Position numbers and translations under genes: made by a program
The notes under the pieces: generated by a model
Told to the model about the DNA's origin: nothing
Database searches by the model: none
What the model saw: only the letters and a program-made list of their open reading frames with translations
Shown: positions 19,789-28,911 of the stretch, in pieces
Layout: every line of letters begins with the position of its first letter
How positions within the stretch are numbered: the first letter of the stretch is position 1
Assembly (NCBI RefSeq): GCF_020524345.1
Contig: NZ_JAIVLH010000001.1
Location: forward strand, 62,001-126,000
Direction of reading: 5' to 3'
From: Metabacillus niabensis
GTDB taxonomy: Bacteria; Bacillota; Bacilli; Bacillales; Bacillaceae
Length of the DNA stretch: 64,000 bases

Positions 19789-19965
19789 ACGTGTGTAATG
19801 GTTCTGAGCCATTATTCCTTTACTCATTCTTTTAAAATTTTCTTTAAAAGGATTAGATAGATTGTCGAATAAAAAAACTTGATAAGTTCAAATAATATAG
19901 GTGGTTTACGAATTTAGTAGATGAAGATCAGTAGGAAACTGTCAGAAAATGGCGGAAAATATTAT

Positions 19966-19997
19966 GGACAAGACGACAAATGTCTTGTTCTTTTTTT
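19966..19997 (+). terminator. Terminator between comC and spoIIB
   Basis: GACAAGAC (19967-19974) pairs with GTCTTGTT (19982-19989) and a run of seven T follows. Confidence 0.8.
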
Positions 19998-20059
19998 GTG
20001 TGCTTTTGTTAGCATAAGATCAATATGAATGCTCGTGCAATAAGAAGGGTGGTAGGCAT

Positions 20060-21079
20060 ATGGACAAGCAGACCTCAGATACTGTGAAAATTAAAATAAA
20101 TGGAAAGGACCGTTCCTTATCAGAAAAAAAGGAAACGAATGATCAATACCAAATATCCTCATGGGAAGAAAAACGTAAAGCCGAAAAGGAAATGGCTTCA
20201 GCAAAAAAAGAAGAAGATGATTTTCCATGGCTTTTACCTGAGGATGATCCTGTTTTTGAAGAGGATCCAAAAGTGGTAATACCCTCTAAAAAGAAGAAAT
20301 TACTTTCAAATCAAAATGTGACGCCATTTCAATATTCTCCTAAAAAGAAAACCAATCGTAATCTTGGTTTTCCAATGAAACAGATGACAACCATTGTATT
20401 GTTAGCTGTAGGACTTGGGGTCGGTTTTGGATATATTGCTTTAAATTTCTTGTCAAATGAAGATATGCCGGCTGCAACAACTCCAACAGACGTCATTGTG
20501 ACAGACGATTCAAAGGCGGATAATCCTTCGGATCAAAAAGATGACAAACAATCGACAAGCACCGCCACCTCAACAGCATCATTACAGCTTTATGCGGTAC
20601 AAGGTGGAATTTTCTCGTCAAAAGAAGGAGCGGAAACTGTAGCAGCGGAAATTAAAGAAAAGGGGCTGGCCTCAACCGTTATTGAAACAGATGGCTCCTT
20701 TACGGTGTTAGCAGGATTAGGGAAAGAAAAAACAGAAACTAGTGCCATGAATGAGCAATATAAACAACAGGAATTTCCGGATTTTTGGGGAGGAAAGCAG
20801 CTATCTCTATCTATTTCAACTACAAAAACACCTGAAGAGTGGGTAAGCACCATTACAACGTTAGCTGCATTCTCAGCATCTGTAACGAATAATCAGAGTA
20901 TTAATGCTGATGAACTGGTAAAAATAGAAGAACAATTGAACGCAATTGAAACAGGAAATGAAAATGAAAAAGCTTTAATTGAAAAGTTATCTCAAGCTTC
21001 AGCGAATATTAAGGAAAATAAAGGTTGGAAAGCACAACAATCCATCCTTGACGTTGTTCAAACCTTACAGGGAAGTTAA
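20060..21079 (+). CDS. spoIIB: Stage II sporulation protein B
   Basis: Septum-localised protein that helps dissolve septal peptidoglycan at the start of engulfment. 339 residues. A charged cytoplasmic N-terminus (about 1-112) is followed by one membrane segment (MTTIVLLAVGLGVGFGYIAL, about 112-131), a Thr/Ser/Asp linker and a SPOR-like domain (LYAVQGGIFSSKEGAETVAA, from about 176), which targets septa. The tail after the SPOR domain is polar and helical. GAAGGGTGG precedes the ATG. The position comC-spoIIB-maf is the B. subtilis order. Confidence 0.93.
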   Translation: MDKQTSDTVKIKINGKDRSLSEKKETNDQYQISSWEEKRKAEKEMASAKKEEDDFPWLLPEDDPVFEEDPKVVIPSKKKKLLSNQNVTPFQYSPKKKTNRNLGFPMKQMTTIVLLAVGLGVGFGYIALNFLSNEDMPAATTPTDVIVTDDSKADNPSDQKDDKQSTSTATSTASLQLYAVQGGIFSSKEGAETVAAEIKEKGLASTVIETDGSFTVLAGLGKEKTETSAMNEQYKQQEFPDFWGGKQLSLSISTTKTPEEWVSTITTLAAFSASVTNNQSINADELVKIEEQLNAIETGNENEKALIEKLSQASANIKENKGWKAQQSILDVVQTLQGS

Positions 21080-21080
21080 C

Positions 21081-21135
21081 ACAACTCCAAAGCTCCTTTA
21101 TCTACATATAGAGGGGATTTGGGGTTGTCTTTTTT
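21081..21135 (+). terminator. Terminator of spoIIB
   Basis: Eleven-bp outer stem ACAACTCCAAA (21081-21091) with TTTGGGGTTGT (21118-21128), weak inner pairing, and CTTTTTT after it. Confidence 0.85.
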
Positions 21136-21160
21136 ATACACAAAATTAAAAAATGAAAAA

Positions 21161-21189
21161 TTGTCCAAAAAAACCTCCTTTGGTAAGAT
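21161..21189 (+). promoter_or_regulatory. Putative SigA promoter of maf-radC
   Basis: TTGTCC (21161-21166), 17-nt spacer, TAAGAT (21184-21189) with an extended TG motif (TGG just before the -10). About 45 nt upstream of the maf start. Confidence 0.6.
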
Positions 21190-21234
21190 ATAGAAGTATC
21201 TTCTAATCTGAAACGAAGAAAGGATGTTTTTTAC

Positions 21235-21804
21235 ATGAATTCAAACCTCATTTTAGCTTCAGCTTCTCCCCGTAGAAAAGAACTTCTAGAGCTTCTGCAA
21301 CTTCCTTTTGAAGTGATAAGTAGTGAGGTTGAGGAGGTTGTAGATGAGAATCTTCATCCGGCAGACATGGTTCAGTCATTGGCCCAACAAAAAGCAGAAA
21401 GTGTTGCAAAAACAAAATCGAATTTCTATGTTATAGGTTCTGATACCCTTGTTGTGTATCAAGGGAAAATGCTTGGAAAGCCAAAAAGTGAACAAGAAGC
21501 ACGGGAAATGCTGACAATGCTTTCAGGACAAACACATGAGGTGTATACAGGTGTTTCAATTGTTCACAACGGAAATCACCATTCCTTTTGTGAACAAACA
21601 AGTGTCACATTTTATCCATTAACTCAAAGAGAAATTGAAGAATATGTTAATACAGGAGAACCGATGGATAAGGCAGGGGCCTATGGTATACAAGGATTTG
21701 GTGCTCTTTTAGTGAAAGAGATAAAAGGTGATTATTATGCTGTAATGGGTTTACCGATTGCTAGAACAAAAAGAGAACTTCTACGTTCAGGTTTTAAGTG
21801 GTAG
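21235..21804 (+). CDS. maf: Maf nucleotide pyrophosphatase
   Basis: House-cleaning pyrophosphatase that hydrolyses dTTP, UTP and modified pyrimidine triphosphates; overproduction blocks septation in B. subtilis. 189 residues. The family signature SASPRRKELLELL is at 8-20, and GSDTLVVYQGKMLGKP (acidic catalytic residue) and DKAGAYGIQGFGA follow. It precedes radC and the mreBCD-minCD cluster as in B. subtilis. Confidence 0.96.
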   Translation: MNSNLILASASPRRKELLELLQLPFEVISSEVEEVVDENLHPADMVQSLAQQKAESVAKTKSNFYVIGSDTLVVYQGKMLGKPKSEQEAREMLTMLSGQTHEVYTGVSIVHNGNHHSFCEQTSVTFYPLTQREIEEYVNTGEPMDKAGAYGIQGFGALLVKEIKGDYYAVMGLPIARTKRELLRSGFKW

Positions 21805-21909
21805 CAGCAAATTTTTTTAAGTCAGCTATGGCATAAAACAATAGTGTAGGAACATGATAGTACACATAGAGAAAAGTTTATGAGCAGAAAGGGGAACGAA
21901 GGAGGATAA

Positions 21910-22599
21910 ATGGAACCGTCAACCTTTAAAATCCAGGATTTCCCACAAGATGAACGACCAAGAGAGCGTCTTTTAAATGAAGGAGCTGATAAGCTGTCAA
22001 ATCAGGAGTTATTAGCTATACTTCTCCGAACTGGTACGAAAAAGGAATCCGTCTTAGAATTGTCACAGAAATTGTTAAAGCATTTTGAAGGATTGAGAAT
22101 GTTAAAGGATGCATCAGTTGAAGAAATTACAACGATCTCAGGCATCGGTACAGCAAAAGCTGTGCAAATCTTATCTGCTTTAGAGTTGGGCAGACGTATG
22201 AACCGATTAACATATGATGATCGGTTTGTCATTCGCTCTCCACAAGACGGAGCCAATTATGTCATGGAGGAGATGCGTTTTTTAAGTCAAGAACACTTTG
22301 TCTGCTTATACTTAAACACCAAAAACCAAGTTCTTCATAAACAAACAGTGTTCATCGGCAGTCTTAACGCATCGATTGTTCACCCACGGGAGGTATTCAA
22401 AGAAGCTTTAAAGAGGTCTGCTGCTTCTTTAATTTGTATACATAATCACCCTTCCGGAGATCCGTCACCAAGCCGGGAGGATATCGAAGTAACCAAGCGT
22501 CTAACTGAATGTGGAAAGATGTTAGGAATAGAACTTTTGGACCATCTTATCATTGGTGAACAAAAATATGTAAGTTTGAAAGAAAAAGGCTATATCTAA
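21910..22599 (+). CDS. radC: RadC family JAB/MPN-domain protein
   Basis: 229 residues, complete for the family. The N-terminal helix-hairpin-helix part has TISGIGTAKAVQI near 77, and the C-terminal JAB1/MPN metalloprotease-like domain has the JAMM motif IHNHPSGDPSPSREDI (two His and a downstream Asp). The biological role is unresolved; the family name reflects an early, disputed link to DNA repair. ATG 21910 follows AAGGAGGATAA. Confidence 0.95.
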   Translation: MEPSTFKIQDFPQDERPRERLLNEGADKLSNQELLAILLRTGTKKESVLELSQKLLKHFEGLRMLKDASVEEITTISGIGTAKAVQILSALELGRRMNRLTYDDRFVIRSPQDGANYVMEEMRFLSQEHFVCLYLNTKNQVLHKQTVFIGSLNASIVHPREVFKEALKRSAASLICIHNHPSGDPSPSREDIEVTKRLTECGKMLGIELLDHLIIGEQKYVSLKEKGYI

Positions 22600-22696
22600 T
22601 ACTTTTTTTTTTGAGTAATTACGATATAATAAGATTTATGAGTTTTTTTAGGAAAGAACCAAAAGACTCTTTGTTTTGGGGAAGAGTGAGGAAACA

Positions 22697-22733
22697 TGTC
22701 AAAACGTGAAATCGATATCGATTTGTTTTGACA
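22697..22733. repeat. Long inverted repeat between radC and mreB
   Basis: TGTCAAAAC-GTG-AAATCGAT is followed immediately by ATCGATTT-GTTTTGACA. The arms pair over 17 bp apart from a 3-nt bulge (GTG), and no U-run follows. It lies about 100 nt before mreB and could be a protein-binding palindrome or a stabilising RNA hairpin. Confidence 0.7.
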
Positions 22734-22833
22734 CGCACGTTAATCTAACAAAGAAGAAAGTTGTATTCTGTCAATTTTCCTGAAAATAATAAGTAAAAAA
22801 AGTACATTCGTTTCAGAAAGGAAGATACACCCT

Positions 22834-23853
22834 ATGTTCGGAATTGGGACAAGAGACCTTGGGATAGATTTAGGGACTGCAAATACACTAGTATTTGTAA
22901 AAGGAAAAGGAATTGTTGTTCGTGAGCCATCAGTTGTGGCCTTGCAAACAGACACAAAACAAATTGTAGCCGTAGGTAATGATGCGAAAAATATGATCGG
23001 TCGTACACCTGGAAATGTTGTGGCCCTTCGACCTATGAAAGACGGAGTTATTGCAGATTATGAAACAACCGCTACGATGATGAAGTACTATATTAAGCAA
23101 GCAACGACAAAAGGTGTGTTCGCAAGAAAGCCTTATGTCATGGTATGTGTACCATCCGGAATTACCGCTGTTGAGGAAAGAGCAGTTATTGATGCAACAA
23201 GGCAAGCCGGAGCCAGAGATGCTTATACAATTGAGGAGCCGTTTGCTGCCGCTATTGGGGCTAATTTACCTGTTTGGGAGCCAACGGGAAGCATGGTTGT
23301 TGATATCGGTGGAGGTACAACAGAAGTAGCCATCATATCACTTGGCGGTATCGTAACAAGTCAATCTATTCGTGTCGCAGGAGATGAAATGGATGAGGCG
23401 ATTACTACATACATTCGGAAAACATATAACTTAATGATTGGTGATCGTACATCTGAAGCTATTAAGGTTGAAATAGGATCTGCTGGTTCACCAGATGGTG
23501 TAGAAAACATGGACATCAGAGGACGCGATCTTTTAACCGGGTTACCTAAAACCATTGAAATTACAGCAGCAGAAATTGCGGAAGCACTAAAAGATACAGT
23601 ATATACAATTGTAGACACTGTAAAAAATACATTAGAAAAAACTCCTCCTGAACTTGCTGCAGATATTATGGACAGAGGAATCGTGTTAACTGGTGGCGGA
23701 GCATTGCTTCGAAATCTTGACAAAGTTATCGGGGAAGAAACCAATATGCCGGTATTGATTGCTGAAGATCCGCTGGATTGTGTTGCAATTGGAACTGGTA
23801 AAGCGTTAGAACACATTCATCTATTTAAAAATAAAGCAAGAGACAGCCGTTAA
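22834..23853 (+). CDS. mreB: Rod-shape determining protein MreB
   Basis: Bacterial actin that forms membrane-attached filaments directing lateral wall synthesis. 339 residues. Phosphate-binding loops DLGTANTLV (17-25) and [10 protein letters not shown], and the adenosine motif [11 protein letters not shown] near 288. The N-terminal [10 protein letters not shown] is typical of Gram-positive MreB. AAAGGAAG lies upstream of the ATG. First of mreBCD, followed by minCD. Confidence 0.97.
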   Translation: MFGIGTRDLGIDLGTANTLVFVKGKGIVVREPSVVALQTDTKQIVAVGNDAKNMIGRTPGNVVALRPMKDGVIADYETTATMMKYYIKQATTKGVFARKPYVMVCVPSGITAVEERAVIDATRQAGARDAYTIEEPFAAAIGANLPVWEPTGSMVVDIGGGTTEVAIISLGGIVTSQSIRVAGDEMDEAITTYIRKTYNLMIGDRTSEAIKVEIGSAGSPDGVENMDIRGRDLLTGLPKTIEITAAEIAEALKDTVYTIVDTVKNTLEKTPPELAADIMDRGIVLTGGGALLRNLDKVIGEETNMPVLIAEDPLDCVAIGTGKALEHIHLFKNKARDSR

Positions 23854-23877
23854 GTAAACCACGAAATAAGTTTTGAA

Positions 23878-23937
23878 ACACCGGTAATAGGATGTAAGGA
23901 TATTCTGCTTACACGTACACGTACCGGTGTGTTTTTA
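23878..23937 (+). terminator. Two-tier hairpin between mreB and mreC
   Basis: ACACCGGTA (23878-23886) pairs perfectly with TACCGGTGT (23922-23930), followed by GTTTTT. Inside, TGTAAG (23893-23898) pairs with CTTACA (23908-23913). Since mreC and mreD probably share the mreB transcript, this likely acts as a partial terminator or processing site. Confidence 0.75.
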
Positions 23938-23962
23938 AATTGTAAATAAGAAGGTGTTCATC

Positions 23963-24916
23963 ATGCCGCAGTTTTTTCTAAACAAACGCCTAATCTTGTT
24001 ACTCGTTAGTGTTATTGTGTTAGTGTCATTAATTGGTTTTTCGTTAAAGGACGACCGACAGCTGTCATGGCCAGAGCAATTCTTACAAGATACGGTAAGT
24101 GTTTTTCAGTCTATTTTTCATAAACCTGCTACTTATGTATCAAATGTTTTTGGTAACATAAAAGACCTTAAAAATACATACGAAGAAAATGAGCTGTTAA
24201 AAAGCAGGCTCGATGAGTATATGCAGCTCGAGGCAGATCTTCAAGATTATAAAGTTGAAAATGAAAAATTGAAAATTGAGCTGGGAGAAGTCTCAGATTT
24301 ACGAAAATATAACCCTATTTATTCAGCTGTTATAGGGCGGAATCCTGATAAATGGTATGACTATATCTCAATTGATAAAGGTGAACAAGACGGCGTCGAG
24401 CCAAATATGGCTGTTGTAACAGCACAAGGTTTAATCGGGAAAGTGAAATCAACTTCCCAATTTTCTTCAACAGTCCAGTTATTAAGCGCAACAGATTTAA
24501 AAAATAGAATTTCAGCTGAAGTTCAGCCTGTAGAAGTCAAAGAGAATGAAGAAGAAGAAAACAATGAAGAAAACAAAGATGAAAACAAAGAGACAACCAA
24601 AAGCAATGAAACCGTAACAGGCTTAATAGAGGGGTATGACAAAGAAAAAGGCGCCCTTTTACTACGAAAAATAGAGTCTGACGTAAAGCTTGTTGAAGGT
24701 CAAAAAGTCATAACATCAGGTAAGGGTGGAGTTTTTCCACGAGGGATATTAATTGGGGAAATAATGGAAGTAGAGCCTGATTCATATGGATTAGAACAAA
24801 TGGCTTATATTAAACCAACAGCAGATTTTTATGATGTTGATCGGGTATGGGTTGCAGATCGTGTTGCTTCATCTGAGGATCCTGTTGACGCGCTAGCCGA
24901 GGAAGAGGAGGAATAG
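23963..24916 (+). CDS. mreC: Rod-shape determining protein MreC
   Basis: Bitopic membrane protein that links MreB to the extracytoplasmic wall-synthesis complex. ATG 23963 has GAAGGTG 7 nt upstream. 317 residues: one membrane helix (about 8-27), a coiled coil (about 65-105), then the two beta-barrel domains of MreC. An acidic Glu/Asn-rich insert of about 30 residues lies between the barrels (near 193-220) and accounts for the extra length over the 290-residue B. subtilis protein. A second acidic tail ends the protein. Confidence 0.95.
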   Translation: MPQFFLNKRLILLLVSVIVLVSLIGFSLKDDRQLSWPEQFLQDTVSVFQSIFHKPATYVSNVFGNIKDLKNTYEENELLKSRLDEYMQLEADLQDYKVENEKLKIELGEVSDLRKYNPIYSAVIGRNPDKWYDYISIDKGEQDGVEPNMAVVTAQGLIGKVKSTSQFSSTVQLLSATDLKNRISAEVQPVEVKENEEEENNEENKDENKETTKSNETVTGLIEGYDKEKGALLLRKIESDVKLVEGQKVITSGKGGVFPRGILIGEIMEVEPDSYGLEQMAYIKPTADFYDVDRVWVADRVASSEDPVDALAEEEEE

Positions 24917-24918
24917 TT

Positions 24919-25437
24919 TTGAGACGTTTTATTCTTCCTTTTCTAGTTCTTTTTGTTTTTATAAGTGAAAGTACCTTCGCTCAACTTGTGGATATTTCCT
25001 TTTTAGGTGAAGAGTATATTTATATACCTAGATTTTTGCTGGTCTTTGTTATCTTAATTACGGTGTATTTAAATCGAACCCAAGGTATGTTATTCGGGTT
25101 AATATTTGGCTTTTTACATGACGTAGTCTATATTGAAGTAATAGGGATCTATCTTTTTTCCTATGCTTTTCTTGCTTATCTAGTTTCAAAGGCGATGAAG
25201 GTGCTTCATAAACATGTTTTGATTGTCATCTTTTTGTCGACTCTTGCCATCGCTATACTGGAGTTTTACGTATTTGGCATTAATTACGCAATTGGTGCCA
25301 CCGATATGTCGCTATACGATTTTACAACCAAAAGGTTACTTACAACCCTTGGGCTAAACTTCATTTTTGCGTTACTCTTTATTTTCCCGCTCAAGTCGTT
25401 TTTAACGAAATTAAAAAAAGCTGAATTAGAAGATTAA
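24919..25437 (+). CDS. mreD: Rod-shape determining protein MreD
   Basis: Small integral membrane component of the elongation machinery. 172 residues with about five hydrophobic segments and a short basic C-terminus. TTG 24919 is two bases after the mreC stop, with GAGGAGGAA (24906-24913) as ribosome site. The family is weakly conserved; the call rests on size, topology and position after mreC. Confidence 0.93.
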   Translation: MRRFILPFLVLFVFISESTFAQLVDISFLGEEYIYIPRFLLVFVILITVYLNRTQGMLFGLIFGFLHDVVYIEVIGIYLFSYAFLAYLVSKAMKVLHKHVLIVIFLSTLAIAILEFYVFGINYAIGATDMSLYDFTTKRLLTTLGLNFIFALLFIFPLKSFLTKLKKAELED

Positions 25438-25568
25438 TGATATGTATGGTTGACTGCACACAAAAAAGCTAAAAGAGCAACTATATGAAAAAATGATTAC
25501 TTTATTATCTCGTAAAAAAAGGAATTCGGGCAGTTCTGTCGAATAGTAAAATCGTTGAGGTGAACGTC

Positions 25569-26252
25569 ATGAAGGTCCAAAAACAACAATATGTTACGAT
25601 TAAAGGCACGAAAGATGGCTTAACGTTGCATCTCGATGATTCATGTTCTTTTGACCAATTGCTCCAAGAATTAGAGGAAATGCTATCTTTAAAACAGTAT
25701 GTTCAACAAACTGGCCCTGTTATTGGAGTGAATGTTAAGGTTGGAAACCGTTTAATTAATACGAATCAGCGAGAAAAACTAGAAACAGTTATAAAACAAA
25801 AGCGAAATCTTTTAGTTGAATCAATAGAAAGCAATGTCATTACAAAAGATGAGGCATTGAGATTAAAAAAAGAAACAGAAATTGTGCCGGTAACCAAAAT
25901 TGTTCGTTCCGGGCAAATATTAAAAGTAAAGGGAGATTTACTGCTCATTGGGGATGTTAATCCTGGTGGAGAAGTAAATGCTTCCGGAAATATTTTTGTA
26001 TTAGGTGCTTTAAAAGGGATTGCTCATGCTGGCAATGATGGAAATAACCAGGCAGTGATTGCTGCTTCTCTTATGAAACCGTCTCAACTGCGAATCGGTG
26101 AGATCATTAATCGGGCACCAGATCATACCCCTCATGAGGGTTCTGAGATGGAATGTGCTTATTTAAATGAAGATGAAGAAATGGTAATTGAGAGATTACA
26201 ACAACTAACTCATCTACGACCAAATTTAACAAGGTTTGAAGGAGGAATCTAA
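25569..26252 (+). CDS. minC: Septum site-determining protein MinC
   Basis: Inhibitor of FtsZ polymerisation that prevents division at the poles, recruited by MinD. 227 residues from ATG 25569 (GAGGTGA upstream). An N-terminal FtsZ-interacting domain (about 1-100) is joined to a C-terminal beta-helix with [20 protein letters not shown], the MinC_C repeat that binds MinD. Two bases separate it from minD. A GTG at 25560 in frame is less well placed. Confidence 0.96.
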   Translation: MKVQKQQYVTIKGTKDGLTLHLDDSCSFDQLLQELEEMLSLKQYVQQTGPVIGVNVKVGNRLINTNQREKLETVIKQKRNLLVESIESNVITKDEALRLKKETEIVPVTKIVRSGQILKVKGDLLLIGDVNPGGEVNASGNIFVLGALKGIAHAGNDGNNQAVIAASLMKPSQLRIGEIINRAPDHTPHEGSEMECAYLNEDEEMVIERLQQLTHLRPNLTRFEGGI

Positions 26253-26254
26253 CA

Positions 26255-27058
26255 ATGGGTGAAGCAATTGTCATAACCTCAGGTAAAGGTGGCGTTGGGA
26301 AAACAACGACATCGGCAAATATTGGGACAGCTTTAGCTATATTAGGCAAACGGGTTTGTCTAGTAGATACAGACATCGGTCTTCGAAACCTTGATGTCGT
26401 AATGGGACTTGAAAATCGGATTATCTATGATTTGGTTGATGTTGTGGAAGGGCGTTGTAAAATGCATCAAGCTCTCGTCAAAGATAAACGTTTTGAAGAT
26501 CTGTTATATTTACTTCCAGCTGCACAAACAAGTGATAAAACAGCTGTTAAGCCAGAGCAAATGAAAAAACTGGTGAATGAATTAAAACAGGATTATGATT
26601 ATATCGTGATCGATTGTCCTGCGGGTATTGAACAGGGGTACAAAAATGCAGTTGCCGGGGCAGATAAAGCAATTGTTGTAACAACACCTGAAATATCAGC
26701 TGTTCGTGATGCAGACCGCATTATCGGTTTATTAGAGCAGGAGGATATTGAACCGCCAAAGTTAGTGATCAATCGTATCCGAAATCATCTTGTGAAAAAT
26801 GGGGACATGCTTGATGTTGACGAAATTGTTACTCATTTATCTATTGATCTTATTGGAATCGTAGCTGATGACGACGATGTCATTAAAGCGTCTAACAATG
26901 GTGAACCAATTGCTATGGACCCAAACAACCGTGCAGCGATTGCCTACAGAAATATTTCACGACGTATTTTAGGTGAATCTGTTCCATTACAATCATTAGA
27001 TGAACCAAACAAAGGGATGCTTGTTAAGTTAAAAAGATTTTTTGGTGTTCGTGTTTAA
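26255..27058 (+). CDS. minD: Septum site-determining ATPase MinD
   Basis: ParA/MinD-type membrane ATPase. 267 residues. The deviant Walker A SGKGGVGKTTT at 9-19 has both lysines (11 and 16), with DTDIGLRNLD and DYIVIDCPAGIE following. The last residues NKGMLVKLKRFFGVRV form the amphipathic membrane-targeting helix. GGAGGAA is in the end of minC. Confidence 0.97.
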   Translation: MGEAIVITSGKGGVGKTTTSANIGTALAILGKRVCLVDTDIGLRNLDVVMGLENRIIYDLVDVVEGRCKMHQALVKDKRFEDLLYLLPAAQTSDKTAVKPEQMKKLVNELKQDYDYIVIDCPAGIEQGYKNAVAGADKAIVVTTPEISAVRDADRIIGLLEQEDIEPPKLVINRIRNHLVKNGDMLDVDEIVTHLSIDLIGIVADDDDVIKASNNGEPIAMDPNNRAAIAYRNISRRILGESVPLQSLDEPNKGMLVKLKRFFGVRV

Positions 27059-27087
27059 AACATACATTCATAGATACATAGATTACG

Positions 27088-27130
27088 GACTAGATTCTTT
27101 CAAAATGAAGGATTCTAGTCTTTTTCTTTT
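27088..27130 (+). terminator. Terminator of the mre-min cluster
   Basis: GACTAGATTCTTTC (27088-27101) pairs with GAAGGATTCTAGTC (27107-27120) with one mismatch, followed by TTTTTCTTTT. Confidence 0.9.
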
Positions 27131-27166
27131 GCTTCTTAATCTGTATCTATTTCCTATAAAAACATT

Positions 27167-27194
27167 CATATTCCATAAGGACAAGGCATACACT
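27167..27194 (+). promoter_or_regulatory. SigE-type promoter of spoIVFA-spoIVFB
   Basis: -35 CATATT (27167-27172), 14-nt spacer, -10 CATACACT (27187-27194), about 30 nt before the spoIVFA start. It agrees with the SigE consensus and with SigE control of this operon in B. subtilis. Confidence 0.78.
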
Positions 27195-27224
27195 TGTACA
27201 AACTTGCTAAAAGGATGGATGGGG

Positions 27225-28019
27225 ATGAGTCATCGAGCGGACGAAATAAGAAAAAGAATTGCAAAAAGAAAGAGGGATCGAGGAATAGCAGGTAGTCAAA
27301 CCAACGAGACATCACAAAGAACATCACTTTTTATGAGTGAGGAAGAGCGATATGGCGGTGTATATTCACCCCCTACCTATGAAGGTGGCCCAGGAAATCA
27401 AAGAGGAGCCCACCCACTTTTCCGTACTGAAGTTTTTATCTTTAAAATTCTATTTTCAGCGGTATTGGTATTAGTAACAGCTATTGTCTTTAAAAATGGA
27501 TCTCCGTTGTTTGATAAGGCGAAAGAGGTTGTACACTATTCTCTTGAAGAAGAATTTCAATTTGCGACTGTATCCAAATGGTATCGAGATCAGTTTGGCG
27601 AACCATTAGCATTGTTTAACAATGGCACGACTGACAGTGAAAAAGCTGAAAATGAAACAGAGGTGGCCCAGCTAGCTGTTCCTGCATCAGGGAAGGTGTT
27701 GGAATCGTTCAAAGATAATGGTCAAGGAATTATGGTGGAAACGAATCTGCCTTCTGTTGAAGCGATGAATGAAGGAATTATTATTGAGGCAGGTGAAAAA
27801 GAAGATACAGGCCTTACAATTGTTCTGCAGCATGCAGATGGTACCAAATCCTGGTATGGAAATTTAGACAAAATAGATGTACCACTCTATGATTTTGTGG
27901 AAAAAGGAAAAGAATTAGGCAAAATTAAGCTTTCAGAAAATCAAAAGGGAACGTATTACTTCGCGATCAAAAAGGGAGATTCATTTATTGACCCAATACA
28001 GGTGATACAATTTGAATAG
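27225..28019 (+). CDS. spoIVFA: Stage IV sporulation protein FA
   Basis: Membrane scaffold that, with BofA, holds SpoIVFB inactive until signalled by the forespore. From ATG 27225 the product is 264 residues, the B. subtilis length, and begins MSHRADEIRKRIAKRK; ATG 27219 is a two-codon longer alternative. A basic N-terminus is followed by one membrane helix (about 70-90) and a C-terminal LytM/M23-like domain (PASGKVLESFKDNGQGIMV onward) lacking the usual zinc ligands as far as I can see, so it is structural. It overlaps spoIVFB by 8 nt. Confidence 0.95.
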   Translation: MSHRADEIRKRIAKRKRDRGIAGSQTNETSQRTSLFMSEEERYGGVYSPPTYEGGPGNQRGAHPLFRTEVFIFKILFSAVLVLVTAIVFKNGSPLFDKAKEVVHYSLEEEFQFATVSKWYRDQFGEPLALFNNGTTDSEKAENETEVAQLAVPASGKVLESFKDNGQGIMVETNLPSVEAMNEGIIIEAGEKEDTGLTIVLQHADGTKSWYGNLDKIDVPLYDFVEKGKELGKIKLSENQKGTYYFAIKKGDSFIDPIQVIQFE

Positions 28020-28878
28020 ATACTTATCACTTCTCCAAAAAATACATATACATCCTTTGTTATGGGTCATGATTGCAATTAGTGTCATTACAGCTAACTT
28101 TAAACCATTATTTCTATTAATGATCATTATTTTTGTACATGAAATGGGCCATGCAATCAGTGCTCATTTTTTTTCTTGGAGGATAAAGTCCATTATGCTT
28201 CTCCCCTTTGGAGGAGTTGCTGAGGTTGATGAGCATGGAAATCGTTCATTAAGGGAAGAATGCATGGTTGTGCTTGCAGGACCTATTCAGCATCTATGGC
28301 TTCAAGGAGCAGCTTTTCTCCTTTATATTTCTCATATAATTCATATAAGTGACTATCAATTATTCACATTTTATAACTTATCCGTTTTATTGTTTAATTT
28401 ATTGCCTGTTTGGCCATTAGATGGTGGTAAGCTATTATTTATTGTATTTTCAAAACATTGGTCATATCAAAAAGCTCATTCCTATATGATGATCACATCT
28501 ATTATCTTTTTAGTTTTTTACGTAACAGCTATTCTCTTATTTTCTCCTACCCACTTAAATATGTGGATTATCACAACGTTTCTCGTTTATAGTCTTTATC
28601 ATGAACATAAAAATAAAATGTACAGCTGTTTACGTTTTTTAATGGAGAGATATTACGGAAAACAAACCCAAATAAACCGTATTAAACCGATTGTCGTGGA
28701 TGAATCTGAATTAGTGTACCATGTCCTCCTGCAATTCCAACGCGGCTGCAAACACTTAATTATAGTTGAACGAAATGGAACAAAGGTGTCAGAAATGGAT
28801 GAAAATGAACTATTACATGCATACTTTGCAAATAAACTAACAGACTCTAAAATAGGAGACCTTGTGTATGACTATTAA
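28012..28878 (+). CDS. spoIVFB: Intramembrane metalloprotease SpoIVFB
   Basis: Site-2-type (M50) protease in the outer forespore membrane that cuts pro-SigK. 288 residues from TTG 28012, inside the end of spoIVFA. The zinc motif is His43-Glu44-x-x-His47 (HEMGH); the third ligand is in NLLPVWPLDGGKLL. Six membrane segments fill residues 15-200 and the C-terminal part is a CBS-like domain. Catalytic residues are all present. Confidence 0.96.
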   Translation: MNRYLSLLQKIHIHPLLWVMIAISVITANFKPLFLLMIIIFVHEMGHAISAHFFSWRIKSIMLLPFGGVAEVDEHGNRSLREECMVVLAGPIQHLWLQGAAFLLYISHIIHISDYQLFTFYNLSVLLFNLLPVWPLDGGKLLFIVFSKHWSYQKAHSYMMITSIIFLVFYVTAILLFSPTHLNMWIITTFLVYSLYHEHKNKMYSCLRFLMERYYGKQTQINRIKPIVVDESELVYHVLLQFQRGCKHLIIVERNGTKVSEMDENELLHAYFANKLTDSKIGDLVYDY

Positions 28879-28911
28879 AATGGAAGTTCTTAAAAGTTCT
28901 ATGAATAAACG

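Noticed and set aside
19847-19872. SigH-like promoter upstream of spoIIB (AAAGGATTA and GTCGAATAA)
   Set aside because: Each half matches the SigH consensus, but the spacer is 8 nt instead of 11-12, so the elements are unlikely to work together.
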